A DNA stretch of 34,715 nt, taken from assembly GCA_947449495.1 (NCBI GenBank), contig CANFSB010000015.1:1-34715 (forward strand), in the 5' to 3' direction. Both the position numbers and the translations under genes were made by a program. Source of the stretch: Pseudomonadota bacterium (GTDB taxonomy: Bacteria > Pseudomonadota > Gammaproteobacteria > Steroidobacterales > Steroidobacteraceae). Position 1 is the stretch's first letter; each line of letters begins with the position of its first letter. The notes beneath the pieces are model-generated. The model had not been told where the DNA came from, ran no database searches, and worked only from the letters and a program-made list of their open reading frames with translations. Below, one piece after another: positions 8,312-20,019 of the stretch.

Positions 8312-9357
8312 GTCTGGTCAGTCGCCTGGCACGCCCCGAAATATTGGCGCTGAAGGCCTATTCGCATGCGGCTTGGGAGCCGAGCTTGCAGCGCATGCAC
8401 GCCAATGAGCTGCCCTATCGTGTGACTGGCGACAACTCGCAGGCAGGCTTGAATCGCTATCCAGAGCCTCAACCGCCACCGTTAGTTAACGGCATGGCTG
8501 CGTTCTATGGCGTGGACCCTGCTTATCTTCTGGTGGGTCGCGGCAGTGATGAGGCCATCGATCTGCTGATGCGTGTGTTCTGCCGTGCCGGTCAGGACAA
8601 CATCCTGGTCTGCCCGCCTACGTACAGCATGTATGCCGTGGCTGCTGGCATCCAAGGTGCGGGTGTCATCAATGTGCCGTTGCGGCCCGACAGCTTTGAG
8701 CTGGATGTGGACGCGGTACTGGCCCGTGTGGATGCCAGCATCAAGCTGGTGTTTGTCTGCTCGCCCAACAACCCCACAGGCAATGCTGTGCCGTGCGCTG
8801 ATGTGCTACGGCTGGCTGCAGCGCTGGCAGATCGGGCGCTGTTGGTGGTTGATGAGGCCTATGTCGAGTTCACCGACAGCGCTAGCGTTGCGCCCGAGGT
8901 GGCCGTGCTGCCAAATCTGGTGGTGATGCGTACGTTGTCCAAGTCGCACGGTCTGGCCGGTGCGCGCTGCGGGGCGTTGATTGCCACGCCAGAACTGATT
9001 GCCTTAGCGCGCAAGGTCATACCGCCCTATGCCATCACCGAGATGACTGTAGAGGTGGTGGCTCCATTGCTACAGGCTGCTGGCATAGCAGCAATGCGCC
9101 AACGCGTTGCCGACATACTGACCGAGCGTGCGAGGCTGTCAGCAGCACTGGCCAAGCTGCCCGGCGTGCTGCGCCAGTGGCCCAGCGAAGGCAATTTCCT
9201 GCTGGCCTCTTTCGCCGATCCGGATGAGGCTTTGCGACGCGTGCGCGCTGCGGGCTTGATCATTCGCGACATGCGCCAACCGATGCTGCCACAGGCGCTG
9301 CGCATCTCTGTCGGCACGCCCGAACAAAACAACATCCTGCTGCAGGCACTGCAATGA
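8308..9357 (+). CDS. hisC: Histidinol-phosphate aminotransferase
   Basis: This PLP enzyme converts imidazole acetol phosphate to histidinol phosphate with glutamate as amino donor. The 349-aa class I/II aminotransferase contains ANELPY and NRYPEPQ near the N-terminus, the GRGSDEAIDLL segment, CSPNNPTGN, VVDEAYVEF with the cofactor-binding aspartate and tyrosine, and the Schiff-base lysine in RTLSKSHGLAGARCG (Lys212). Both ends overlap neighbours by 4 bases (hisD and hisB), consistent with translational coupling through the operon. Confidence 0.96.
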   Translation: MSLVSRLARPEILALKAYSHAAWEPSLQRMHANELPYRVTGDNSQAGLNRYPEPQPPPLVNGMAAFYGVDPAYLLVGRGSDEAIDLLMRVFCRAGQDNILVCPPTYSMYAVAAGIQGAGVINVPLRPDSFELDVDAVLARVDASIKLVFVCSPNNPTGNAVPCADVLRLAAALADRALLVVDEAYVEFTDSASVAPEVAVLPNLVVMRTLSKSHGLAGARCGALIATPELIALARKVIPPYAITEMTVEVVAPLLQAAGIAAMRQRVADILTERARLSAALAKLPGVLRQWPSEGNFLLASFADPDEALRRVRAAGLIIRDMRQPMLPQALRISVGTPEQNNILLQALQ

Positions 9358-10427
9358 GCGCACCAATCAAACTGCTGTTGATAGACCGTGACGGCACCTT
9401 GGTTGAGGAGCCGCATGACAATCAAGTCGACAGTCTTGCCAAGATCCGCTTCATGCCAGGTGTGTTTGCCGCGATGCAGCAATTGCAGCGCGCCGGCTAT
9501 CGCTTTGCCATGGTCACGAATCAGGACGGCTTGGGGACGGACAGCTTTCCGCTGGCCGACTTTGAGCTGCCACAGCGTTTCATCATCGATGCCTTTGCCA
9601 GTCAGGGCTTAACCTTCGACGAAGTATTCATCTGTCCACACAAACCGGCCGATAACTGCGCCTGCCGCAAGCCGCGCACGTTGCTGGTGGATGCTTGGCT
9701 GGCTGCGCGCAACATCGATGCCGAGCGCAGCGCTGTCATCGGCGATCGCGATACCGATATGGCCTTTGCAGCCAATTTGGGCTTCAAGGGTGTGCGGGTG
9801 CGCGTCGATGGCGTTGCCGATGAAACCTGGCCTGCAGTCGTGGCGCAGTTGCTGTCACGCAAGGCGACGGTTCAGCGCCAAACTCGCGAGACCAGTATCA
9901 AGGTTGAGGTCAACCTCGATGCTGAAGGTCCCATACACATTGCAACGGGTCATGCGTTCTTCGATCACATGCTCGAGCAACTGGCCAAGCATGGCGGGTT
10001 CTCTATGCAGCTCGATTGCAAAGGTGACTTGCAGGTCGATGAGCACCACACAGTCGAGGACTGTGCTTTGGCCATAGGTGAAGTCTTGCGACGTGCTTTG
10101 GGTGACAAGCTCGGTATTGGTCGCTACGGCTTTTTACTGGCCATGGATGAGGCGCAGGCGCAGGTTGCAATCGATCTTTCGGGTCGGGCCTATGCGGTGT
10201 TTGAAGGGGCCTTCAATCGCAACGAGGTCGGCGGACTGGCCACCGAACTGGTGCCGCACTTCTTCCGCTCGCTTGGTGATTCGTTGGGCGCGGCCATCCA
10301 TGTGTCGGTGCGCGGCGAGAATACGCACCACATGGTTGAGGCCTGCTTCAAGGGTGTGGGTCGTGCGCTGCGTCAGGCGTTACGCCGCGAAGGCAACGAA
10401 TTGCCCAGCACCAAGGGCGTGTTGTGA
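9354..10427 (+). CDS. hisB: Bifunctional histidinol-phosphatase / imidazoleglycerol-phosphate dehydratase
   Basis: This 357-aa fusion carries two non-consecutive histidine steps. The N-terminal HAD-type phosphatase (about residues 1-165) shows LLIDRDGTLVEEP, VTNQDGLGT, the zinc-binding CPHKPADNCACRKP loop, and VIGDRDTDMAFA. The C-terminal dehydratase (about 170-357) shows HAFFDHMLEQLAKHG, DEHHTVEDCALAIGE and ENTHHMVEACFKG, the metal-binding histidine motifs. The bifunctional arrangement is typical of many gammaproteobacteria. The ATG overlaps the hisC stop by 4 bases. Confidence 0.97.
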   Translation: MSAPIKLLLIDRDGTLVEEPHDNQVDSLAKIRFMPGVFAAMQQLQRAGYRFAMVTNQDGLGTDSFPLADFELPQRFIIDAFASQGLTFDEVFICPHKPADNCACRKPRTLLVDAWLAARNIDAERSAVIGDRDTDMAFAANLGFKGVRVRVDGVADETWPAVVAQLLSRKATVQRQTRETSIKVEVNLDAEGPIHIATGHAFFDHMLEQLAKHGGFSMQLDCKGDLQVDEHHTVEDCALAIGEVLRRALGDKLGIGRYGFLLAMDEAQAQVAIDLSGRAYAVFEGAFNRNEVGGLATELVPHFFRSLGDSLGAAIHVSVRGENTHHMVEACFKGVGRALRQALRREGNELPSTKGVL

Positions 10428-11044
10428 TGGATGTGGCCATCATCGACAGCGGCGGTGCCAACCTGGCCTCGCTGGTGTATGCGCTGCAACGCCTAGGCGC
10501 CAAGGCCGTGGTCAGTGATGAGGCTGCCGTCATCCGAAGCGCGCCGCGCGTCTTGCTGCCCGGTGTGGGCTCTGCGGGTAATGCCATGGCGCGGTTGCGC
10601 GCCAAGGGTCTGCACGAAGTCATCCCGCAACTGACGCAGCCACTGCTGGGCATTTGCTTGGGGATGCAGTTGTTGTTCGACCATTCCGATGAGGGAGATG
10701 GCCCGTCTGACGGCGGTGCGGGCACGCAATGTCTGGGCATCATCGCCGGCAAGGTCGCTCGGATGACGGCTACGACGCAGTTGCCGGTGCCCCACATGGG
10801 ATGGAACCAATTAGCCGTGCAGCAGGACGATCCGCTGCTTACTGGTATTGGCAGCGAGGCCTGGTTCTATTTTGTACACAGCTACTGTGCTGCACCGGGC
10901 CCCAGCACGCTGGCGCAGACCGTCTATGGTGCGCCCTTCACTTCCATCTGTTCGCTGCGCAATTTCCGCGGCGTGCAGTTTCATCCTGAACGATCGGCGG
11001 GCCCTGGCGCCCGTCTGCTCGCCAACTTCCTGACCTTGGTTTGA
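10427..11044 (+). CDS. hisH: Imidazole glycerol phosphate synthase, glutaminase subunit
   Basis: HisH releases ammonia from glutamine and channels it to HisF. The 205-aa class I glutamine amidotransferase has the nucleophile Cys77 in GICLGMQLLF and the catalytic pair His186 and Glu188 in QFHPERS, plus the oxyanion region LPGVGSAGNAM. Two starts are adjacent: GTG at 10424 and ATG at 10427. I chose ATG, which gives MDVAIIDSGGANLASL and shares one base with the hisB stop. hisA follows with a single base between stop and start. Confidence 0.96.
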   Translation: MDVAIIDSGGANLASLVYALQRLGAKAVVSDEAAVIRSAPRVLLPGVGSAGNAMARLRAKGLHEVIPQLTQPLLGICLGMQLLFDHSDEGDGPSDGGAGTQCLGIIAGKVARMTATTQLPVPHMGWNQLAVQQDDPLLTGIGSEAWFYFVHSYCAAPGPSTLAQTVYGAPFTSICSLRNFRGVQFHPERSAGPGARLLANFLTLV

Positions 11045-11045
11045 T

Positions 11046-11786
11046 ATGCAACTGATCCCCTCTATAGACCTGCGTGGCGGGCACTGTGTGCGCCTGTTCA
11101 AAGGCGCGTTTGATGCTGAGACCCGCTATGAACTCGATCCGTCAATGCTGCTGGGTCGCTATGCCGACATGGGCGCCAGCTGGCTGCATGTGGTTGACCT
11201 GGATGGTGCCCGTGATGGCGTGATGGGTAATCGCGCTTTGCTGGGTCAGATGGCCGCTTTGGGCCGTCTGAAGATGCAAGTGGGCGGCGGCCTGCGCAGT
11301 CTGGCTGTCATGGAAGATCTGTTTGCCGCTGGCGTGTCGCGCGCAGTCATCGGTAGTGCTGCCGTTGAGCAACCCGAGATTGCCCGTACTGCCTTGCAAC
11401 GTTTTGGCACTGAGGCCGTGTGCCTTGCGATTGATGTGCGCGTGGATGAGGGCGGCGTGCCGCGGGTGCGCACGCGCGGCTGGGTCACCGAACATCCGGT
11501 GAGCCTGTGGGACCTGATCGCGCAGTTCCAAGCCGATGGACTGCGGCATGTGCTGTGTACCGATATCGAGCGTGATGGCGCGCTTGGCGGTCCTAATGTT
11601 GCCTTGTACGAAGAAGGCCTCAAGCGTTGCCCCGGTATCGCCTGGCAGGCCTCGGGCGGAGTGCGCGATGCCGCTGATCTGGCAGCACTGGCGCGCGTGG
11701 GCGTGGCCGCAGCGATCAGCGGCAAAGCACTGCTCGAAGGACGCATGACTACAGAGGAGCTGCAGCCATTCTTGCGCGACGCATAA
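11046..11786 (+). CDS. hisA: ProFAR isomerase
   Basis: HisA is a (beta/alpha)8 barrel that isomerises ProFAR to PRFAR. The 246-aa protein begins [20 protein letters not shown] with the first catalytic aspartate in SIDLRGG, and has [29 protein letters not shown], the second catalytic aspartate region [14 protein letters not shown], and [11 protein letters not shown] near the phosphate site. The last 19 bases overlap the predicted hisF start region, so hisF translation probably depends on hisA translation. Confidence 0.97.
   Translation: MQLIPSIDLRGGHCVRLFKGAFDAETRYELDPSMLLGRYADMGASWLHVVDLDGARDGVMGNRALLGQMAALGRLKMQVGGGLRSLAVMEDLFAAGVSRAVIGSAAVEQPEIARTALQRFGTEAVCLAIDVRVDEGGVPRVRTRGWVTEHPVSLWDLIAQFQADGLRHVLCTDIERDGALGGPNVALYEEGLKRCPGIAWQASGGVRDAADLAALARVGVAAAISGKALLEGRMTTEELQPFLRDA
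11754..11759 (+). promoter_or_regulatory. Shine-Dalgarno sequence supporting an AUU start for hisF
   Basis: GAGGAG lies inside the 3' end of hisA, 8 bases before the ATT at 11768. It is a strong ribosome binding site at normal spacing with no ATG, GTG or TTG in the hisF frame at a usable distance, and so it decides the hisF start. Confidence 0.75.
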
Positions 11787-12535
11787 TTCCCTGCCTCGAC
11801 GTACGCGACGGGCAGGTCGTCAAGGGTGTGCAGTTCCGCGACCACCGTGTGGTGGGCGATATTCTGGAACTGGCGCAGCGTTATCGGGATCAGGATGCAG
11901 ATGAGCTGGTGTTCTACGACATCACAGCCAGTCCGCAGGGCCGCTCTGTCGATCGTGGTTGGATCGCCCGCGTGGCCGAGGTGCTCGACATACCCTTCTG
12001 TGTTGCCGGCGGTATTCGCTCGGTTGCAGAGGCCGAGGCCGTGCTCAATGCCGGTGCTGAAAAGGTGTCGATCAACTCACCTGCCCTGTCTGATCCGGGG
12101 CTCATTGATCAGTTGGCCAGCCGCTTCGGTTCGCAGTGCGTGGTGGTTGGTATCGACAGCCAAACCACACCCGAGGGCTGGAGCGTGCACCAGTTCACCG
12201 GCGATCCGGATCGCAGCCGTGATACGCGACGTGAAACCTTGCAATGGGTCAGTGAAGTGCAACAGCGCGGCGCCGGCGAGATCGTCCTCAACTGTATGGC
12301 CAGCGATGGTGTGCGGCGAGGCTATGACTTGGCGCAATTGGCTGCAGTACGCGAGATTTGCCGTGTGCCGCTGGTGGCATCGGGTGGAGCCGGAACGCCG
12401 GAGCATTTTGCCGCCCTATTTGAGGCGGGCTGTGCCGATGCGGCACTGGCTGCGAGTGTGTTTCACTCTGGCGCAATTGCGATTCCCGATCTCAAACAAT
12501 TTCTGAAGAGCCGGCACATCGAGGTGCGTACATGA
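11768..12535 (+). CDS. hisF: Imidazole glycerol phosphate synthase, cyclase subunit, probable AUU start
   Basis: HisF is the cyclase barrel that uses ammonia from HisH to form IGP and AICAR. The first ATG/GTG/TTG in frame is a GTG at 11828, but that would remove the essential N-terminal strand. Reading back in frame gives [19 protein letters not shown], the universal HisF N-terminus with the catalytic aspartate (Asp11), directly after an ATT at 11768. No conventional start exists just upstream, and GAGGAG is 8 bases before the ATT. With this start the protein is 255 aa, the normal length. Other motifs are [43 protein letters not shown] with the second catalytic aspartate, and [10 protein letters not shown]. 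Confidence 0.9.
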   Translation: MLARRIIPCLDVRDGQVVKGVQFRDHRVVGDILELAQRYRDQDADELVFYDITASPQGRSVDRGWIARVAEVLDIPFCVAGGIRSVAEAEAVLNAGAEKVSINSPALSDPGLIDQLASRFGSQCVVVGIDSQTTPEGWSVHQFTGDPDRSRDTRRETLQWVSEVQQRGAGEIVLNCMASDGVRRGYDLAQLAAVREICRVPLVASGGAGTPEHFAALFEAGCADAALAASVFHSGAIAIPDLKQFLKSRHIEVRT

Positions 12536-13179
12536 GTTTCACCAACGCCGATATCGACCGGCTTGATTTCGACAAAGGCGACGGACTGCTACCGGCCATC
12601 GTGCAGGACGCAGCGACCGGCGCAGTGCTGATGCTTGCGTACATGAATCGAGAGGCACTGCAGCAGACCCTGCTGCGTGGTCGCGTAGTGTTTTTCAGCC
12701 GATCGCGCCAGGCCTTGTGGGAAAAGGGCGAAACCTCCGGCAACAGCCTCAAGCTGGTGCGGATACAGTCGGATTGTGACCACGACACGCTGCTGGTGAC
12801 TGCCGAGCCTGTAGGCCCGGCCTGCCATCGCAACACACCCACCTGCTTTGGCGATGGCAATGCCGATGAATTGCCAGCCGTGCAGTTTCTAGGTCAGCTG
12901 GAGCGCGTCATCGCCCAGCGGCTTGCAGAACGTCCGGAAGACAGTTACACCGCCCGCTTGCATGCGCGTGGCACACGTCGCATGGCGCAGAAGGTGGGCG
13001 AAGAAGGCGTTGAGGTGGCTCTGGCCGCAACTGCCGGTGACGATGCTGAGCTGGTATCAGAGTCTGCCGACTTGATTTTCCACTTGGCGCTGGTGCTGGC
13101 AGCGCGGGGTTTGTCATTGCAAAAAGTCGCCCGAGAGTTGCAGATGCGTCATCAGCAGCGCACCGCTGCAAAGCTCTGA
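12532..13179 (+). CDS. hisIE: Bifunctional phosphoribosyl-AMP cyclohydrolase / phosphoribosyl-ATP pyrophosphatase
   Basis: This 215-aa fusion performs the second and third histidine steps. The HisI part (about residues 1-115) has [32 protein letters not shown] and the zinc-binding cysteine pair region DCDHDTLL to [12 protein letters not shown]. The HisE part (about 120-215) has the MazG-like helices with [28 protein letters not shown] and [11 protein letters not shown]. It overlaps the hisF stop as ATGA and is the last his gene, so all pathway activities are present in one run. Confidence 0.97.
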   Translation: MSFTNADIDRLDFDKGDGLLPAIVQDAATGAVLMLAYMNREALQQTLLRGRVVFFSRSRQALWEKGETSGNSLKLVRIQSDCDHDTLLVTAEPVGPACHRNTPTCFGDGNADELPAVQFLGQLERVIAQRLAERPEDSYTARLHARGTRRMAQKVGEEGVEVALAATAGDDAELVSESADLIFHLALVLAARGLSLQKVARELQMRHQQRTAAKL

Positions 13180-13197
13180 CACTAACCCCACAAGCAA

Positions 13198-13217
13198 AGG
13201 GCGCGATGCAGCGCCCT
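13198..13217. terminator. Stem-loop between hisIE and lysAC, possible bidirectional terminator
   Basis: AGGGCGC (13198-13204) and GCGCCCT (13211-13217) form a perfect 7-bp GC-rich stem with a 6-base loop, located between the convergent stops of hisIE and lysAC. On the minus strand the stem is followed by TTTGCTTG, a weak T-rich tail. On the plus strand there is no T tract. Confidence 0.6.
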
Positions 13218-13222
13218 CGCCC

Positions 13223-15805
13223 TCAGATCATTAGTTCGTCTGGGATCTGCCGCTCGTTATAGGTGCTGGCCATCGAATGCCCATAGGCGCCCGTAGTGCC
13301 AATGAGCATGATGTCGCCCTCGACGCTGGGCGGCAGTTGCCGGCCGTGACCGAGCACGTCGCCAGTCTCACAGATTGGCCCGACCACGTCGTACAACTGC
13401 GTGTGTGGCTCAGACAGCCGCGACAGGTTGGCGATCTCGTGGAAGGCTCCGTAGAGCGCCGGACGGATCAATGCATTCATGCCAGTGGCAACGCCTAGGT
13501 AGGCATGATCGCCCTTCTGCTTGAGCTGCGTGACGCGCGCCAGCAATACGCCGGCCTCTGCCACCAAATAGCGGCCTGGTTCGATTTGCAGCGACAGTGA
13601 CGGATGCGCTTGCTTGAATGTCAGTAGGGCTGCGTCGAGCTTGGGCAGGTCGACTGTCGACAGATCCGCTCCATCCGGGACGCCAAAGCCGCCGCCCAGA
13701 TCCAGCGTGCGCACTGTGCCCAATTGCGCTGCAAGTGCTGCCAGTTGGTTGGCGGTTTGCACCCAGTTGTCTATGTCGAAGATGCCGCTGCCGGTATGCG
13801 CGTGCAGTCCGATGATCTTGAAACCAATCTGCTGCGAGAGCTGCTGCAATTGCGCAGCTTCTGCCAGCGGCACGCCGAACTTGGAGGCTTGGCCAGCTGT
13901 GCGTACGTGCTCATGGTGGCCGCGACCAGTGCCCGGATCGATGCGCACGAACAGCTCGGTACCCTTGAAGAGTTCGGGCCAGTTGCGCAGCACATACAAG
14001 TTGTCGATGGTCAGTTGCACGCCGGTTTGCAGCGCCCAAGCGTATTCGGAACGTGGCGCAAAGTTGGGCGTAAACAGGATCTGCGAACGATCCAATTGTG
14101 GCAGTGCAGCCAGAACGTTTTCCACTTCACCACGCGACACGCATTCCATGCCGATGCCTTCAGCATGCAGCAGCTTGAGGATTTCGGTGTTCGGGTTTGC
14201 CTTGGTGGCAAACAGCACGCGGTCAAGCGATTTGAGGGCGCGCAACGACTGAGCGCGGGCACGCAGCGTGGCAGTGTCGTATACATAAGCGGCATCGCGT
14301 GCGCCAAGCACCTGCACCAGTTGGGCAGACTTGGCTTGCCACCACTGCTGAGACCGAGTGCCGGTTGCCGCGGGCTTATCGAACAGCTGCTCCCAAGTGG
14401 GGCCGAGCACGCGATCACCCGGCACCGGCTGGATGAGCAGGTCATGCAGCTGATTGACCAAACGATCGGCTTGATCTTCATCAACCACGAAGGTGAAGTT
14501 GAGGTCGTTTGCCGCTTGGCTTACCAGGTAGATGCGCTGCTCTTCAAAGAACTCAAAGGCCTCACCCAGCTTGTGCAGGATGCCGCGGATATTGCGTCCC
14601 ACCAGACTGACCGAGGCGCAGGGACCGATCACCTGCACACGAGACAGTTGTGACAGATCGGCCACTAGCGCATCGATAGCCGCTGCATCGAGCGTGTTGG
14701 CAGCAGGGTCTAAAGACACAGTCACGTTGGTCTCTGAAGTGGAGACCAGATCGACTGACATGCCGTGCAGCTTCATGATCTGAAACGCGTCTGCCAAAAA
14801 GCCTACTTCGTGCCACATTCCAGGGCTGTCCAGCGCCAGCAGCGTAATGCCCTTCTTGACGCAGACCGCTTTGACCTTGGCGCTTCCGTCAGCAGGTGCG
14901 CCATTGATGTGTGTGCCCTCAAGGCCCGGCAATTGTGTGGCAAAGACGTACAGCGGAATCTGCTGTGCACGTACCGGCAAGATGCAGCGCGGATGCAGTA
15001 CTTTGGCTCCGCTGCTGGCGATTTCCTGCGCCTCGTCGTAATGCAATTCGCGCAGCAATCGCGATGCAGGTGTGCTGCGTGGATTGGCACTGAACATGCC
15101 AGGCACGTCTGTCCAGATTTCCAATTGCTGTGCTTGCAGCTTGGCGGCGAAATAAGCACCGGAGGTATCCGAGCCACCTCGCCCCAGCAGCACGGTGTTG
15201 CCGTCATCATCGCGGGCAATAAATCCCTGGGTGATAACCACAGGAGCCAGCGCTCGCAGGCGTTCGTTCAGTGCCTTATCTGGCGAGAAGTCGCAGGTGG
15301 CCGACAACAGGCTGCCGCGTGCAGTGCCGCGGTTTTCGGCTCGTAGACCCTCGCGGGCATCAAACCAGCGCACCTCGATGCCTTGTGAAAGCAGAAATCG
15401 GCAGCCGATCTCGGTGGCCATCAGCTCGCCGTGGGACATCACGCGCGCGCGCGCAAGATCGCTGACCTCACGCATCAGACTGATGTCATGCGAGATCTGG
15501 CGCAATTGGTTGAAGTAGCCGTCCAGTTGCGCACTGCTGCCTAGGCCCAGTTCGTCGCACAATTGACGGTGACGACTTTCGATGGCTGCCATGGCCACTT
15601 CGTGTTCGCCGGTTAGCGCGGCGGCCAACAGCTTTTCCAAACGGTCGGTAATGCCACTGACGGCAGAGTGAACCACCAGCACGGCAGCCCCAGCGGCTTG
15701 GCGCTGTTTGACGATGCCGGCGATGTTGCGCCAGTTGGAAACAGTGGAAACGCTGGTGCCACCGAACTTGAGCACCACCCAGGGCAGCAGGGGCTGCTTG
15801 GTCAT
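13223..15805 (-). CDS. lysAC: Bifunctional aspartate kinase / diaminopimelate decarboxylase
   Basis: A single 860-aa chain joins the first and last steps of lysine synthesis. Residues 1-300 are the aspartate kinase: VLKFGGTSVST at the start, GRGGSDTSGAYFAA near 208 and DVPGMFSANPR. Residues about 316-455 are the regulatory ACT region (TSETNVTVSLD, GRNIRGILHKLGEAF). Residues about 490-860 are the fold-type III PLP decarboxylase: Schiff-base Lys535 in LFATKANPNTE, HAHTGSGI, DLGGGFGVP, EPGRYLVAEAG and the ICETGDVLG motif with the catalytic cysteine. The fusion is known from Xylella and Xanthomonas. It allows coordinated synthesis and probably lysine feedback through the ACT domains. GGAG lies 8 bases before the ATG. 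A 72-aa gene is 21 bases upstream. Confidence 0.96.
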   Translation of the reverse strand: MTKQPLLPWVVLKFGGTSVSTVSNWRNIAGIVKQRQAAGAAVLVVHSAVSGITDRLEKLLAAALTGEHEVAMAAIESRHRQLCDELGLGSSAQLDGYFNQLRQISHDISLMREVSDLARARVMSHGELMATEIGCRFLLSQGIEVRWFDAREGLRAENRGTARGSLLSATCDFSPDKALNERLRALAPVVITQGFIARDDDGNTVLLGRGGSDTSGAYFAAKLQAQQLEIWTDVPGMFSANPRSTPASRLLRELHYDEAQEIASSGAKVLHPRCILPVRAQQIPLYVFATQLPGLEGTHINGAPADGSAKVKAVCVKKGITLLALDSPGMWHEVGFLADAFQIMKLHGMSVDLVSTSETNVTVSLDPAANTLDAAAIDALVADLSQLSRVQVIGPCASVSLVGRNIRGILHKLGEAFEFFEEQRIYLVSQAANDLNFTFVVDEDQADRLVNQLHDLLIQPVPGDRVLGPTWEQLFDKPAATGTRSQQWWQAKSAQLVQVLGARDAAYVYDTATLRARAQSLRALKSLDRVLFATKANPNTEILKLLHAEGIGMECVSRGEVENVLAALPQLDRSQILFTPNFAPRSEYAWALQTGVQLTIDNLYVLRNWPELFKGTELFVRIDPGTGRGHHEHVRTAGQASKFGVPLAEAAQLQQLSQQIGFKIIGLHAHTGSGIFDIDNWVQTANQLAALAAQLGTVRTLDLGGGFGVPDGADLSTVDLPKLDAALLTFKQAHPSLSLQIEPGRYLVAEAGVLLARVTQLKQKGDHAYLGVATGMNALIRPALYGAFHEIANLSRLSEPHTQLYDVVGPICETGDVLGHGRQLPPSVEGDIMLIGTTGAYGHSMASTYNERQIPDELMI

Positions 15806-15826
15806 CTTGTCGCTCCGGACCCGAAG

Positions 15827-16045
15827 TCAGGCTTCCAGGTCGTCGAAATCCTGCAGGTCTCTTTCGAGCTTGCGATCGGCAAGCACTTCCTCGAGCTTGC
15901 TCCAAGCTGCTTTGCCGGTCTTTTTGCCTTTGTCACGCGCGCGCTTGTCGACTTTGTCGAGCATGCGGTCGTAAACGTTGCCGTCTTCCTGCTCAACGAG
16001 AAATTCCTCGTCGAGGTCAAAGCGCTCTGTATCGCGTTCAGACAT
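15827..16045 (-). CDS. Small charged protein, possibly related to the PA3496 family
   Basis: This 72-aa protein has an acidic N-terminal half (RFDLDEEFLVEQEDGN) and a lysine/arginine-rich middle (KRARDKGKKTGKAAW), ending with a predicted charged helix, KLEEVLADRKLERDLQDFDD. The terminal pattern reminds me of the small proteins called PA3496 family (putative envelope integrity), but that is recall without alignment. No signal peptide or membrane segment is visible. It lies 21 bases upstream of lysAC on the same strand and may be cotranscribed. Codon usage looks like that of the neighbours, and no other long open frame on this strand competes. Confidence 0.7.
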   Translation of the reverse strand: MSERDTERFDLDEEFLVEQEDGNVYDRMLDKVDKRARDKGKKTGKAAWSKLEEVLADRKLERDLQDFDDLEA

Positions 16046-16156
16046 CTGGCTGGGGATTCTTAAAGGTTATAGAAATCAGGAACTTGTGCGAAACCGTTGG
16101 TGACGCAAGCCGCAAACTATAACGAATTTGGCCCGCTGTTCAACCCCTTTTTTGGA

Positions 16157-18925
<2,769 letters not shown>

Positions 18926-18928
18926 GGA

Positions 18929-19111
18929 TCAGCCCTCGCTGGCAGCCGAGCCGTGATCGGTGCCACCGACGATGCTCTTCCAAGTCACCGAGGGACCATT
19001 GCGACGGCCCTTTTCGACCAGCTTGAGGCCATCGGCGTCGATGGTCAGGGTGTAGGCCTTGTCGTCGATGAGGATTTCGCGCTTGAGCGGACGATCGAGT
19101 TTGGTGGTCAT
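18929..19111 (-). CDS. Conserved small protein of unknown function (60 aa)
   Basis: I do not recognise a named family. The protein starts MTTKLDRPLKREILIDDKAY and is predicted to be mostly beta strand (KREILIDDKAYTLTI, then DGLKLVEKG and VTWKSIVGG), with a flexible C-terminus. I recall similar short proteins annotated as hypothetical in xanthomonads. The ATG at 19111 is supported by GGAG 10 bases upstream; the frame extends further upstream but with no conserved look. It appears to be the first gene of a minus-strand unit with the lipocalin and pobA. The 211 bases to folE hold the divergent promoters, none of which I can place firmly. Confidence 0.75.
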   Translation of the reverse strand: MTTKLDRPLKREILIDDKAYTLTIDADGLKLVEKGRRNGPSVTWKSIVGGTDHGSAASEG

Positions 19112-19322
19112 TGCTGTGGTCTCCGGGCAGTTGTAAGGGAGCCGGCAGGGCCGGCCCGACGCTATAAGGCGATTCCGCAGTCTATCACGCCGGTCTGCGG
19201 TGCCCTTAATCAGGCGGTTTGGATCCGGTCGAGCCTGCCGACGGCGGCGGCCAATCCGCTTGGTAGCACTGGAAAGTAACACTGGTCTAGACTGGCAGAC
19301 CTTCTCATAGAGTGCCGCTGCG

Positions 19323-20012
19323 ATGGGCAAAGACGCCACCCCCATATCTGCGCAAATCCGCCAGCGCCTCGTCGCTGCGGGCAAGCGTTTTCACGCTAAC
19401 GACAACATTGCCCCGTATGTGCAGCCCGGCGAGATGGACGCTCTGCTAGAGGAGGTCGAGGGCAAGGTCAAAGCGATGCTCGATAGTTTGGTGATAGACA
19501 CCGCCAGCGACCACAACACCCAGAACACGGCGCGGCGCGTCGCCAAGATGTATCTGCAGGAAGTGTTCCGGGGTCGCTACGTAGCAGAGCCGGCTGTTAC
19601 CGAATTTCCCAATGCCGAGCATCTTAACGAACTGATGATTGTTGGCCCTATCGCAGTTCGCAGTGCCTGCAGCCACCACCTCTGCCCGATCATGGGGCGC
19701 TTGTTTGTCGGCATTATGCCCAACGAGCACTCCAACCTGATCGGCTTGTCCAAGTACGCACGCTTGGCAGAGTGGATCATGAGCCGACCCCAAATTCAGG
19801 AAGAAGCCATCACGCAGATTGCTGACTTGCTGATGAGTAAAGTCAGCCCGGATGGCTTGGCTGTGGTGATGCAAGCGGATCACTTTTGCATGCATTGGCG
19901 CGGTGTCAAAGACACCGGCGCCAAGATGATCAATAGTGTGATGCGCGGATCTTTCCTGAAAAACGCGCCGCTGCGGCGCGAGTTTCTCTCCCTGATCAAC
20001 CTTAAGGACTGA
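19323..20012 (+). CDS. folE: GTP cyclohydrolase I
   Basis: FolE turns GTP into dihydroneopterin triphosphate, the first pterin intermediate for folate or other pterins. The 229-aa protein has the zinc-site residues Cys116 and His119 in SACSHHLCPIMG and Cys189 in ADHFCMHWRGVKD, and the core GLSKYARLAEW. The motif variant CSHH in place of the commoner CEHH, together with GVKDTGAKMINSVMRG, sets it apart from the E. coli-type housekeeping enzyme; it may be the paralogue that accompanies light-response genes. A BLUF photoreceptor gene starts 7 bases after the stop, which strengthens this idea. The start ATG has only a weak ribosome binding site. Confidence 0.95.
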   Translation: MGKDATPISAQIRQRLVAAGKRFHANDNIAPYVQPGEMDALLEEVEGKVKAMLDSLVIDTASDHNTQNTARRVAKMYLQEVFRGRYVAEPAVTEFPNAEHLNELMIVGPIAVRSACSHHLCPIMGRLFVGIMPNEHSNLIGLSKYARLAEWIMSRPQIQEEAITQIADLLMSKVSPDGLAVVMQADHFCMHWRGVKDTGAKMINSVMRGSFLKNAPLRREFLSLINLKD

Positions 20013-20019
20013 CCACACC

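Noticed and set aside
11246-11845. 199-aa open frame on the minus strand across hisA and hisF
   Set aside because: Lies opposite two certain his genes and has no family signature.
11828-12535. hisF starting at the first conventional GTG (235 aa)
   Set aside because: It would remove the conserved N-terminal strand with the catalytic aspartate that is encoded directly upstream in the same frame; the AUU at 11768 with a good ribosome site is preferred.
13724-14653. 309-aa open frame on the plus strand
   Set aside because: Antisense to the strongly supported lysAC; its composition reflects the opposite strand and it has no recognisable motif.
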